In this document: piece by piece, positions 1 to 7,237 of the stretch
Layout of the letters: each line of letters begins with the position of its first letter
Numbering within the stretch: position 1 is the stretch's first letter
Source: Sphingomonas abietis
GTDB lineage: Bacteria; Pseudomonadota; Alphaproteobacteria; Sphingomonadales; Sphingomonadaceae
Direction of reading: 5' to 3'
Assembly (NCBI RefSeq): GCF_027625475.1
Contig: NZ_CP115174.1
Span: 558,001-622,000, forward strand
Length of the DNA stretch: 64,000 nucleotides
Notes under the pieces: model-generated
What the model was told of the DNA's origin: nothing
Databases searched by the model: none
What the model saw: only the letters and a program-made list of their open reading frames with translations
Program-made: the position numbers and the translations under genes

Positions 1-1
1 C

Positions 2-358
2 CGCTGGACCCGCGACGCCACCCAGAAGGCGGCGATTGCCTGGCTCGATTCGCCGGTGGTGAAGATCGAGAGCTTCGGCACCTATAGCTGCCGCCCGGTC
101 AACGGCGTGGAGGGCAATCGCCTGTCCGAACATGGCCTGTCCAACGCGGTCGACATATCGGGCTTCGTGCTCGCCAACGGGCGGCGGATCACGGTGCTGA
201 ACGACTGGAACGGGCCGGACCAATATGCCCGCAACTTCCTGCGCGCGGTGCATGATGCCGGCTGCCGGCGCTTCCATGTCGTGCTTGGCCCCGATGCCAA
301 TGCGTTCCACCGCAACCATCTGCATTTCGACATGGGGCGGGGGCCGTACTGCAGGTAA
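2..358 (+). CDS. Extensin-like C-terminal domain protein (3' end only)
   Basis: The gene runs in from the left edge, so its N-terminus is missing. The frame is open from base 2. The visible protein has the hallmarks of the bacterial extensin-like C-terminal domain: a GTYSCR motif, a SEHGL..A.DI.GF block with the candidate metal-binding His, and an HRNHLHFDMG block ending in a terminal Cys-Arg. The fold resembles D,D-carboxypeptidase-like cell-wall peptidases, so an envelope role is likely. No substrate can be given. The following gene starts 53 bases downstream on the same strand. Confidence 0.85.
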   Translation, partial: RWTRDATQKAAIAWLDSPVVKIESFGTYSCRPVNGVEGNRLSEHGLSNAVDISGFVLANGRRITVLNDWNGPDQYARNFLRAVHDAGCRRFHVVLGPDANAFHRNHLHFDMGRGPYCR

Positions 359-411
359 GATTGCGGGGGCGCCGACTTTCCTCTGTCGTCCAGCGCGGCT
401 AAGCCGGGGCG

Positions 412-1308
412 ATGAGCCATGAAAACCGCACTCCGGCCGGCGAAAAGGCCGGCGTTCCCAAGCGCATCTTCGCCCCCGCCAGCGCCGACGCCAAGACCGC
501 GCGCGAGACGGTGGCGACCCCGCAGACGGAAGACCCGTCCTACCGTCTCGCCTTCCAGGACGACGAATTCCTGCTGCGCGAGGATCTGCGCCCGGTGCGC
601 TTCCAGCTGGAACTGCTCAAGACCCAGCTGACGCTGGACGAGGCCGATATCGGCTCGACCTTCGTGATGTACGGATCGGCGCGCATTCCCGAGCCCGATC
701 GGGTGCCGATCATGATGGCGGCGGCGAAGACGCCCGAGCAGCAGGCGGTGGCCGAGAAGCTCGCGAGCAACGCCAAATATTATGACGAGGCTCGCCAGCT
801 CGCCCGCCTCGCCAGCCAGGTCGGGCGGGACGCGGAGGGCAAGAAGCAGTTCGTGGTCTGCTCGGGCGGCGGCCCCTCGATCATGGAGGCGGCCAATCGC
901 GGCGCGCGCGATGTCGGCGCCGATACGATCGGGCTCAACATCGTGCTGCCGCACGAGCAGGCGCCGAACCCCTATGTGACCCCGCATCTGTCGCTGCGCT
1001 TCCATTATTTCGCGCTGCGCAAGATGCACTTCCTGCTCCATGCCCGCGCCGTCGCGGTATTCCCGGGCGGCTTCGGCACGTTCGACGAGTTCTTCGAGCT
1101 GCTGACCCTGGTGCAGACCGGCAAGACCCGGCCGCTGCCGATCCTGCTGTTCGGCCGCGAATTCTGGGAGACGGTGGTGAACTGGCAGGCGCTCGCCGAT
1201 TATGGCGTGATCTCGGCCAAGGATCTCGACCTGTTCCGCTACGTCGATACCGCCGAAGAGGCGTGGGACGTGGTGCGCGAATGGTATGGGATGGACGCGA
1301 GCGCCTAG
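412..1308 (+). CDS. LOG-family Rossmann-fold protein (TIGR00730-like nucleotide phosphoribohydrolase)
   Basis: A 298-residue protein with the two signatures of the LOG / 'lysine decarboxylase-like' family: SGGGPSIMEAAN near residues 147-158 and PGGFGTFDE near 218-226. Characterised members hydrolyse nucleotide 5'-monophosphates to a free base and ribose 5-phosphate (cytokinin-activating LOG, PpnN). Members were long mis-annotated as lysine decarboxylases. The N-terminal 50 residues are polar and low in complexity, and there is no signal peptide, so it is cytoplasmic. The substrate cannot be told from the sequence. It converges with the cytochrome c gene 32 bases downstream. Confidence 0.85.
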   Translation: MSHENRTPAGEKAGVPKRIFAPASADAKTARETVATPQTEDPSYRLAFQDDEFLLREDLRPVRFQLELLKTQLTLDEADIGSTFVMYGSARIPEPDRVPIMMAAAKTPEQQAVAEKLASNAKYYDEARQLARLASQVGRDAEGKKQFVVCSGGGPSIMEAANRGARDVGADTIGLNIVLPHEQAPNPYVTPHLSLRFHYFALRKMHFLLHARAVAVFPGGFGTFDEFFELLTLVQTGKTRPLPILLFGREFWETVVNWQALADYGVISAKDLDLFRYVDTAEEAWDVVREWYGMDASA

Positions 1309-1340
1309 CGTCACGAGCGGGCGGCCTCATCGCTTCGCCG

Positions 1341-1991
1341 TTAGCGTGGGGACGCCTCGCCCGCGGCGACGACCGGCTGCTTCTTGGCGCCCTCGCCGAC
1401 GCTGTTGTTGCCGGCCTTGGCGTCGGCATCGGTGCCGGCGGCGACGGCAGGGGCCTCGGCCGGCGTGGTCGGCAGCGGCTTCGGGCTGTCGCTCTGCGCG
1501 TTGAGATAGGCGATCACATTGGCGCGATCCTGCGGGTTGGAAAGGCCCGCGAAGGTCATCTTGGTGCCGGGCGCATAGGCCTTGGGGCTCTTCAGCCATT
1601 GGAACAGCTCGTCGAAGGTCCAGGGGCCGCCATGCGCCTTGATCGCGTCGGAATAAGCAAAGCCCGCCTCGCTTCCGACCGGCCGGCCGACGACGCCCCA
1701 TAGCTGCGGGCCGATCTGGTTGGGGCCGCCCTTCTGGTCCGAATGGCAGACGCCGCATTTCTTGAAGACATCGGCGCCTTTCTGCGGATCGGCACTGGAG
1801 AGATAGAAAGCGGCGGGCTTCTCGGCGGCGGGCGCGTCGCTGTCCACCTCGGCCTCGACGCCCTCGACGACATAGCCCATCTTGGCGGGGCGTTCGGAGC
1901 GGAAATAGCCGCCGGTCGCGATCCATAGCCCCAGCGCCGCGATGGCGGCGGCCAAGACCCAGCCGGCGATCATGTTGGTCCGGTTGTCCAT
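1341..1991 (-). CDS. Membrane-anchored class I c-type cytochrome
   Basis: A 216-residue protein with one N-terminal membrane segment (residues 7-26) acting as an uncleaved anchor, a linker, and a single haem c domain. The haem site is CGVCH at 79-83, and the likely Met ligand lies in PGTKM at 141-145. This is the CycM-like anchored cytochrome c552 type of alphaproteobacteria, which shuttles electrons from the bc1 complex to terminal oxidases. The C-terminal 45 residues are Ala/Pro-rich. I chose the ATG at 1991 because GGGAGGA precedes it; an upstream in-frame extension to 2105 has no such site and would spoil the anchor. It is divergent from pheA. Confidence 0.9.
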   Translation of the reverse strand: MDNRTNMIAGWVLAAAIAALGLWIATGGYFRSERPAKMGYVVEGVEAEVDSDAPAAEKPAAFYLSSADPQKGADVFKKCGVCHSDQKGGPNQIGPQLWGVVGRPVGSEAGFAYSDAIKAHGGPWTFDELFQWLKSPKAYAPGTKMTFAGLSNPQDRANVIAYLNAQSDSPKPLPTTPAEAPAVAAGTDADAKAGNNSVGEGAKKQPVVAAGEASPR

Positions 1992-2149
1992 GCCCCGCGA
2001 TCCTCCCCTGCCGGCCGATCCTGGCTTTTCGGCGCCATTTTTCGGGTGCCGCCGCAGGGGCGGCCCGCATCGGCGGAGCATAGAATTGCAGGCTGGCCCA
2101 CGCAAGCGCGCTTGCGGCGCGGGCGCGTCTGCGCCATCGCTCCGGCGCC

Positions 2150-3046
2150 ATGCAAAGCTATCCCGCCAATGCCGCCATCCTTGTCGAGGAAATGGTGGCC
2201 GCCGCCGCCGCCGAGCCGCACCGGGCCGTCGCCTTCCAGGGCGCGCCGGGCGCGAACTCGCACATCGCGGTGGGCGAGGCGTTTCCCGACGGGCTGCCGC
2301 TGCCCTGCTTCGGCTTCGAGGATGCGATCGACGCGGTGCGCTCCGGGGCGGCGGATTGCGCGCTGATCCCGATCGAGAATTCGCTGCACGGCCGGGTCGC
2401 CGACATGCATTTCCTGCTGCCCGAAAGCGGATTGGTCATCACCGGCGAGCATTTCCTGCCGATCCGCCACTGCCTGCTCGGCACCGGCTCGCTCGCCGAG
2501 GTGACCGAGGCGATGAGCCATCCCCAGGCGCTCGGCCAGTGCCGCCACTGGCTGCGGGCGCGGGGCATCCGGGCGATCCCCTACGCCGACACCGCCGCCG
2601 CCGCCGCCGAGGTGGTCGCGATGGGGGCGCCGCGCCACCTCGCCGCGCTGGCCCCCAAGCTCGCCGCCGAGATCTACGGGCTGCCGCTGATCGAAGAGGC
2701 GGTCGCCGACGAGGAGAGCAACACCACCCGCTTCGTCGCGCTCGCGCTGGAGGCGCCGAACGAGATCGCGCCCGGCCCCTATATGACGACCCTGATGTTC
2801 GCGGTGAAGAATGTGCCGGCGGCGCTGTTCAAGGCGCTCGGCGGCTTCGCCACCAACGGCGTCAACATGACCAAGCTGGAAAGCTACCAGCGCGGCGGCG
2901 CCTTCCAGGCGACCGAATTCTACGCCGACATCGAAGGCCATCCCGATGATCGCGCGGTCGCCCGCGCGCTGGAGGAGCTGGCCTTCTATTCACGCTGGGT
3001 GCGCATCCTCGGCACCTATCCGCAGGCGCGCCGGCGGGGCGATTGA
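2150..3046 (+). CDS. pheA: Prephenate dehydratase
   Basis: Monofunctional prephenate dehydratase (298 residues), which converts prephenate to phenylpyruvate in phenylalanine synthesis. The catalytic part shows the IPIENS block (74-79), ALGQC (127-131) and the NTTRF block with the essential Thr-Arg-Phe (193-195). The C-terminal ACT domain (about 212-290) carries GVNMTKLESY, the Phe-binding ESRP-type loop, in which Pro is replaced. Feedback inhibition by phenylalanine is therefore likely. There is no chorismate mutase domain. It faces the cytochrome c gene across 158 bases. Confidence 0.96.
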   Translation: MQSYPANAAILVEEMVAAAAAEPHRAVAFQGAPGANSHIAVGEAFPDGLPLPCFGFEDAIDAVRSGAADCALIPIENSLHGRVADMHFLLPESGLVITGEHFLPIRHCLLGTGSLAEVTEAMSHPQALGQCRHWLRARGIRAIPYADTAAAAAEVVAMGAPRHLAALAPKLAAEIYGLPLIEEAVADEESNTTRFVALALEAPNEIAPGPYMTTLMFAVKNVPAALFKALGGFATNGVNMTKLESYQRGGAFQATEFYADIEGHPDDRAVARALEELAFYSRWVRILGTYPQARRRGD

Positions 3047-3073
3047 GCGGATAGGACGTCCGCGACCTGGTCC

Positions 3074-3150
3074 GTGCTCCTGCGCAAGCCGGAGCCCAGG
3101 TGAAGAGCTGCCGCGCCTGGCGCGCGAGGCTGCTGCTTTCGCAGGAGCAC
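3074..3150. repeat. Dispersed palindromic repeat, family B, copy 1
   Basis: An imperfect inverted repeat between the convergent ends of pheA and nudC. The left arm begins GTGCTCCTGCG and contains GGAGCCCAGG. The right arm ends in TTCGCAGGAGCAC. The same arms recur at 46131-46206 and, as a short form, at 56410-56433. It may fold as a hairpin and act as a shared 3' end for both genes. Confidence 0.7.
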
Positions 3151-3184
3151 GAACAGGCCGGATATCGATCGCCTGCGCCTGCGC

Positions 3185-4066
3185 CTACGCCTCCGTCAGC
3201 CAGCGGCTGAGCAGGGTGTGGGCGATGGCATAAGGCGGCGGCGGCAGGAAGCGGGCGCCGGGTTCATGGGCCAGCGCCGCCGCCACCTCCGTGCGCGTCA
3301 CCCAGAAGGCCTCTTCCAGTTCGGTGCGGTCGATCGTCAGCGCGTCGTCGTCGGTCAGGCCGATGCAGGCGATCATCAGCTGGGAGGGGAAGGGCCAGGG
3401 CTGCGAGGCGAGGTAGCGCACCGAATGGACGGTGACGCCGGCCTCCTCCTTCAGTTCGCGGGCGACCGCCTCCTCGATCGATTCGCCGGGCTCCAGGAAG
3501 CCGGCCAGCGCCGAATAGCGGCCCGGCGGAAAGGCCGGCTGGCGGCCGACCACGATGCGGGCATCGGCGCCGCGGCCATGCTGGGCGAGCATGATCACCA
3601 CCGGATCAACGCGCGGGAAATGCTGGGCGTGGCAGGCGGGGCAGGCGCGGCCCCAGCCGGCCCGGAACACGAGCGTGGCGGTGCCGCAATTCGCGCAGAA
3701 GCCGTGGCGGGCATGCCAGTCGACCAGGCTGCGCGCGGTCGCATAGGTGCCGGCGTCGCTGGCGGGCAGCGCGGTGATCGCGGCGAACAGCTCGGGCGTC
3801 CGCCGCACCGCCGAGACGCCGGGCTGGAGCGCCACGAAGCGCGGGGTGCCCTCGATCGTGCCGAGCAGCGCCAGCTCCGTCTCGATCGTCACATGGCGGA
3901 GCCGCGTCCAGCCGAGCGCGCCCTGCTCGGCGCCGATCGGGTGCAGCCCGTCCATGTCCAGCAGCAGCGCGTCGGGGTCCGCTCGCATCGCGCCGACCAC
4001 CGCCTCGTCATGGCGCGCCTCGTCCGCGCGATCGAGCAGCGAGCCGGTGAAGCCGGGAAGGGTCAT
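3185..4066 (-). CDS. nudC: NAD(+) diphosphatase / NAD-capped RNA decapping Nudix hydrolase
   Basis: A 293-residue NudC-type protein. A zinc ribbon is formed by C124, C127, C142 and C145. The Nudix box starts at GFLEPGES (189) and includes the RELKEEAG core. The NudC-specific SQPWPFP motif follows at 221-227. The family splits NAD(H) to NMN(H) and AMP and removes NAD caps from RNA. The ATG at 4066 overlaps the mutY stop codon (ATGA), so nudC is read by coupling from mutY; an upstream in-frame extension into mutY is not needed. Pairing with mutY puts two nucleotide-hygiene enzymes in one transcript. Confidence 0.95.
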   Translation of the reverse strand: MTLPGFTGSLLDRADEARHDEAVVGAMRADPDALLLDMDGLHPIGAEQGALGWTRLRHVTIETELALLGTIEGTPRFVALQPGVSAVRRTPELFAAITALPASDAGTYATARSLVDWHARHGFCANCGTATLVFRAGWGRACPACHAQHFPRVDPVVIMLAQHGRGADARIVVGRQPAFPPGRYSALAGFLEPGESIEEAVARELKEEAGVTVHSVRYLASQPWPFPSQLMIACIGLTDDDALTIDRTELEEAFWVTRTEVAAALAHEPGARFLPPPPYAIAHTLLSRWLTEA

Positions 4067-5133
4067 GCGGGCGTTACCTCGGAAAAAGCGCGGCCAAGGG
4101 CGGCGGCGTGCGCATAGAGAGTGGGGAGCCCGGCCTCCTCGATCAACGCCACCGGCCACCATTCGGCCGCCACGGCATCAGCCGCGGGGCGGCCGGGCAG
4201 ACGCACGGCGTGGATATCGAGCGAGAGCGAGAAGTGGGTGAAGACATGCTCGACCGTGCCGATCATGTGCCAGGCCGCCGCCACCGGCGGTGCGGCCTCC
4301 GCGATATCGGCCCAGTCGCCGCCGGGCAGCGCGCGCATCCCGCCCAGCATCCCCTTGTCGGGGCGGCGGACGAGCAGCACGGCGCCGTCCGCTTCCAGCC
4401 AATAGGCGATGCCGCGCCGGTGCGGCCGGACCTTCTTCGCGGGCTTGACCGGATAGCGATCCGGCGCGCCCTCGGCCCGCGCGGCGCAGGGGTCGGCGAG
4501 CGGGCAGAGCAGGCAGCGGGGATTGCGCGCGGTGCAGACGGTCGCGCCGAGATCCATCATCGCCTGCGCGAAATCGCCGGCGCGGACATCCGGCGTGATC
4601 GTGTCGGCGTGCGCGCGGATGCGCGGGCGCGAGCCGGGCAGCGGATCGGGGATTGCGAACAGCCGCGAGACGACCCGTTCGACATTGGCGTCGACCACCA
4701 CCGCGCGCTCCCCGAAGGCGATCGCGGCGACCGCGGCGGCGGTATAGGCGCCGACGCCGGGCAGCGCCCGCAAGCCGGCTTCGGTGGCGGGGAATATCCC
4801 GCCATGATCGCGCACCACGCTGCGCGCGCAGGCGATCAGGTTGCGGGCGCGGGCATAATAGCCGAGCCCCGCCCAGGCCGCCATCAGCTCGGCCTCGTCC
4901 GCCGCCGCCAGCGCTTTCACGGTGGGCCAGCGGCCGGTGAACTTGGCGAAATAGGGGCCGACCGCCGCCACCGTGGTCTGCTGGAGCATGATCTCGGACA
5001 GCCACACCCGATAGGGATCGGGGCGTGCGGCGGCCCCCGGCGGCGTCCGCCACGGCAGGCTGCGGGCGTGGCCGTCGTACCAATCGAGCAGGAGGCCGGC
5101 GACGGACTGTTTCACGGGCATATCGACGGGCAT
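4063..5133 (-). CDS. mutY: A/G-specific adenine DNA glycosylase
   Basis: MutY (356 residues) removes adenine mispaired with 8-oxoguanine. The catalytic glutamate lies in SEIMLQQTTV (E47). The helix-hairpin-helix is LPGVGAYTAAA (124-134). The catalytic aspartate lies in VVVDANVERV (D148). A [4Fe-4S] cluster is bound by C200, C207, C210 and C216. The C-terminal third is the NUDIX-like 8-oxoG recognition domain. Its 3' end overlaps nudC by four bases, and its start is divergent from the DUF721 gene. An ATG at 5121 is an alternative start. Confidence 0.96.
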   Translation of the reverse strand: MPVDMPVKQSVAGLLLDWYDGHARSLPWRTPPGAAARPDPYRVWLSEIMLQQTTVAAVGPYFAKFTGRWPTVKALAAADEAELMAAWAGLGYYARARNLIACARSVVRDHGGIFPATEAGLRALPGVGAYTAAAVAAIAFGERAVVVDANVERVVSRLFAIPDPLPGSRPRIRAHADTITPDVRAGDFAQAMMDLGATVCTARNPRCLLCPLADPCAARAEGAPDRYPVKPAKKVRPHRRGIAYWLEADGAVLLVRRPDKGMLGGMRALPGGDWADIAEAAPPVAAAWHMIGTVEHVFTHFSLSLDIHAVRLPGRPAADAVAAEWWPVALIEEAGLPTLYAHAAALGRAFSEVTPA

Positions 5134-5159
5134 GGGGCGGCTATGGCATGGGGAGCAGG

Positions 5160-5723
5160 ATGACGGAACGGACTATGACGACCGCGGGAAGCGGAAAGGC
5201 ACGGAAGGCGGCGAAAAAGCCTGCCGAGCCGGCGCGCCAGAACCGCGCGCGCGCCCTTTCGGAGATCATGCCGGAGATTGGCGGCGCCGCGTTCCGCCGC
5301 TTCGGCTTCGTCCAGTCGGCGGTCGTCACCCGCTGGCCCGAGATCGTCGGCGAGCGGTACGCTGGCATATCCTCGCCCGAATCGATTCGCTTTCCCGCCG
5401 GCAAGCGGGGGGACGGGGTGCTGACCCTCTCGGTCGAGGGCGCCCATGCGCCGATGATGCAGCATGTCGCGCCGACCCTGATCGAGCGGGTGAACCGCTT
5501 CTTCGGCTATCCCGCCGTCGCCCGCGTGCAGATCCGCCAGGGCGCCGCCCAGCCCCGGCGCAAGCCCGCAACCCGGCCTGCGCCGCCGTCGCTCAAGCCC
5601 GTGGCGATCGGCGACAGCCTGCGCGCGGTCGGCGATCCCGAACTGCGCGCGGTGCTCGAATCGCTTGCCGAGGGCCTGTCCTTCACCATGGGTGCCCCAC
5701 GCCTGCCGGAGCCTTCCGAATGA
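5160..5723 (+). CDS. DUF721 / DciA-like protein
   Basis: A 187-residue cytoplasmic protein with a DUF721 domain at about residues 30-110. Visible features are LSEIMPEIGGAAFRRFGF, a Trp-containing VTRWPEIVGERYA block and the strand VLTLSVEGAHAPMMQH. DciA, the DUF721 helicase loader, recruits DnaB in most bacteria; alphaproteobacterial relatives are divergent, so a loader role is inferred only. The N-terminus is rich in Lys, Ala and Arg. I chose the ATG at 5160 because GGGGAG lies just upstream; ATGs at 5148 and 5175 are alternatives. It overlaps the next gene by four bases. Confidence 0.8.
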   Translation: MTERTMTTAGSGKARKAAKKPAEPARQNRARALSEIMPEIGGAAFRRFGFVQSAVVTRWPEIVGERYAGISSPESIRFPAGKRGDGVLTLSVEGAHAPMMQHVAPTLIERVNRFFGYPAVARVQIRQGAAQPRRKPATRPAPPSLKPVAIGDSLRAVGDPELRAVLESLAEGLSFTMGAPRLPEPSE

Positions 5724-6448
5724 TCCGACCCGTTCTTGCCCTGCTTGCCCTTGCCGCCCCGCTCGTCGCGCCGGCCGCCTCTGCCGCCACCACCCGGCAC
5801 CTGCCGACCCATCGGGTCCAGCATGGCCCGGTCGACTGGTCGCATACCGTTACGCTGACGCCGGACGGCGGCATCCGCATGGGCAATCCGGCCGCCAAGG
5901 TGAAGGTGGTGGAATTCTCCTCCTTCACCTGCCCCCATTGTGCGGTGCTGGCGGGCGAGGCGTTCACGCCGCTGACCGACAAATATGTGCGCGGCGGCCA
6001 AGTCAGCTTCGAGCTGCGCGCGGCGCTGCGCGACGCGATCGACCTGACCGTGGCGCTCGCCGCGCGCTGCGTCGCGCCGCCGCGCTATTTCCCGGCGGTC
6101 GAGCAGATCATGGCGACCCAGCAGGAGTGGTTCCCCAAGGCGGCCGATTATGTCGACGCCCACCGCGACGAGCTGAACGGCACCGGCAAGACCCAGGCGA
6201 TCCACGCGATGCTGACCAGCATCGGGATCGAGGCGACGCTCGCCCCGCAGGGCGTCACGCCCGCCGCGCTCGATGCCTGCCTGATCAGCAAGCCGGCCGA
6301 GGATGCCTTGCAGAAGACCACCAACGATGCCTGGAACGTGCGCAAGATCAACGGCACGCCGGGCATCATGATCAACGACGTGCTCAAGCCGGATATCCAT
6401 AGCTGGGCACTGCTCGAGACCGCGATCCAGGCGGGACTCAAGGGATGA
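5720..6448 (+). CDS. Secreted DsbA-like thiol-disulfide oxidoreductase
   Basis: A 242-residue protein with a classical signal peptide (about residues 1-22, ending ASA). The thioredoxin fold carries a CPHC active site at 71-74, preceded by FSSFT, and a cis-Pro loop at GTPGIMIN. The large helical insertion is of the DsbA_4 / DsbG-like type. It probably oxidises or isomerises cysteines in periplasmic proteins. The start codon overlaps the DUF721 stop (ATGA), and its own stop overlaps a possible start of the next gene, which encodes a second member of the family. Confidence 0.88.
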   Translation: MIRPVLALLALAAPLVAPAASAATTRHLPTHRVQHGPVDWSHTVTLTPDGGIRMGNPAAKVKVVEFSSFTCPHCAVLAGEAFTPLTDKYVRGGQVSFELRAALRDAIDLTVALAARCVAPPRYFPAVEQIMATQQEWFPKAADYVDAHRDELNGTGKTQAIHAMLTSIGIEATLAPQGVTPAALDACLISKPAEDALQKTTNDAWNVRKINGTPGIMINDVLKPDIHSWALLETAIQAGLKG

Positions 6449-6465
6449 CAGGAGTAAAGCGCATC

Positions 6466-7212
6466 ATGACGACCACTCGCTTCCTCGTGCCGGCGATCGC
6501 CGCGCTCGCCCTCGCCGGCTGCAACAAGCAGGCCGACACCAGCACCGCGCCCGCCGCCAACACCAGCGCCGCTACCGGCCCGGTCGCGGCCGCCCCTGCC
6601 GGCGGCTGGGTGGCGCAGGTCGTGCGAACCGCTGACGGCGGCTACCAGATGGGCAACCCCGATGCGCCGGTGAAGCTGATCGAATATGGCTCGCGCAGCT
6701 GCCCGCATTGCGCCGCCTTCACCAAGGAAGGCGCGCCGCTCCTCCAGTCGCAATATGTCGCCACCGGCAAGGTGAGCTACGAGTTCCGCGATTTCCCGAT
6801 CCATCCGATGGATCTGGCCGCGATCCTGGTCGGCCAGTGCAACGGCGCGGCGACCTTCTTCCCGATTCTCGATCAGATGATGGCCGATCAGCAGACGGTG
6901 TTCGACAAGCTCCAGAAGCTGCCCGCCAGCTTCACCAACAGCCTCACCGGCTCGCCCAACGACCAGGCGATGAAGTGGGCGGACGAGCTCGGCTACATCC
7001 AGTTCGTCGGCCAGCGCGGCGTGCCCGAATCGAAGGCGCGCGCCTGCCTCGCCGATCCCAAGGCGACCGACGCCATCTCCAAGCAGCTGGCCGACGCGCA
7101 GGCGAAGTACAACGTCAACGCCACGCCGACCTTCATCATCAACGGCACCCCCGTCGCCAATGCCTATGACTGGGCGACGCTGGAGCCGGCGCTGAAGTCG
7201 GCCATCGGCTGA
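6466..7212 (+). CDS. Lipoprotein DsbA-like thiol-disulfide oxidoreductase
   Basis: A 248-residue homologue of the preceding protein. A lipoprotein signal ends at LAGC (Cys19), and a Thr/Ala/Pro-rich linker holds the enzyme off the membrane. The active site is CPHC at 79-82 and the cis-Pro loop is ATPTFIIN. I chose the ATG at 6466 because it follows AGGAG (6450-6454) and gives a clean lipoprotein signal. An ATG at 6445 overlapping the upstream stop would add seven residues and cannot be excluded. The pair gives one soluble and one membrane-tethered oxidoreductase from the same operon. Confidence 0.88.
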   Translation: MTTTRFLVPAIAALALAGCNKQADTSTAPAANTSAATGPVAAAPAGGWVAQVVRTADGGYQMGNPDAPVKLIEYGSRSCPHCAAFTKEGAPLLQSQYVATGKVSYEFRDFPIHPMDLAAILVGQCNGAATFFPILDQMMADQQTVFDKLQKLPASFTNSLTGSPNDQAMKWADELGYIQFVGQRGVPESKARACLADPKATDAISKQLADAQAKYNVNATPTFIINGTPVANAYDWATLEPALKSAIG

Positions 7213-7237
7213 CGACACGGGCCGGCGGAAGCGACAG

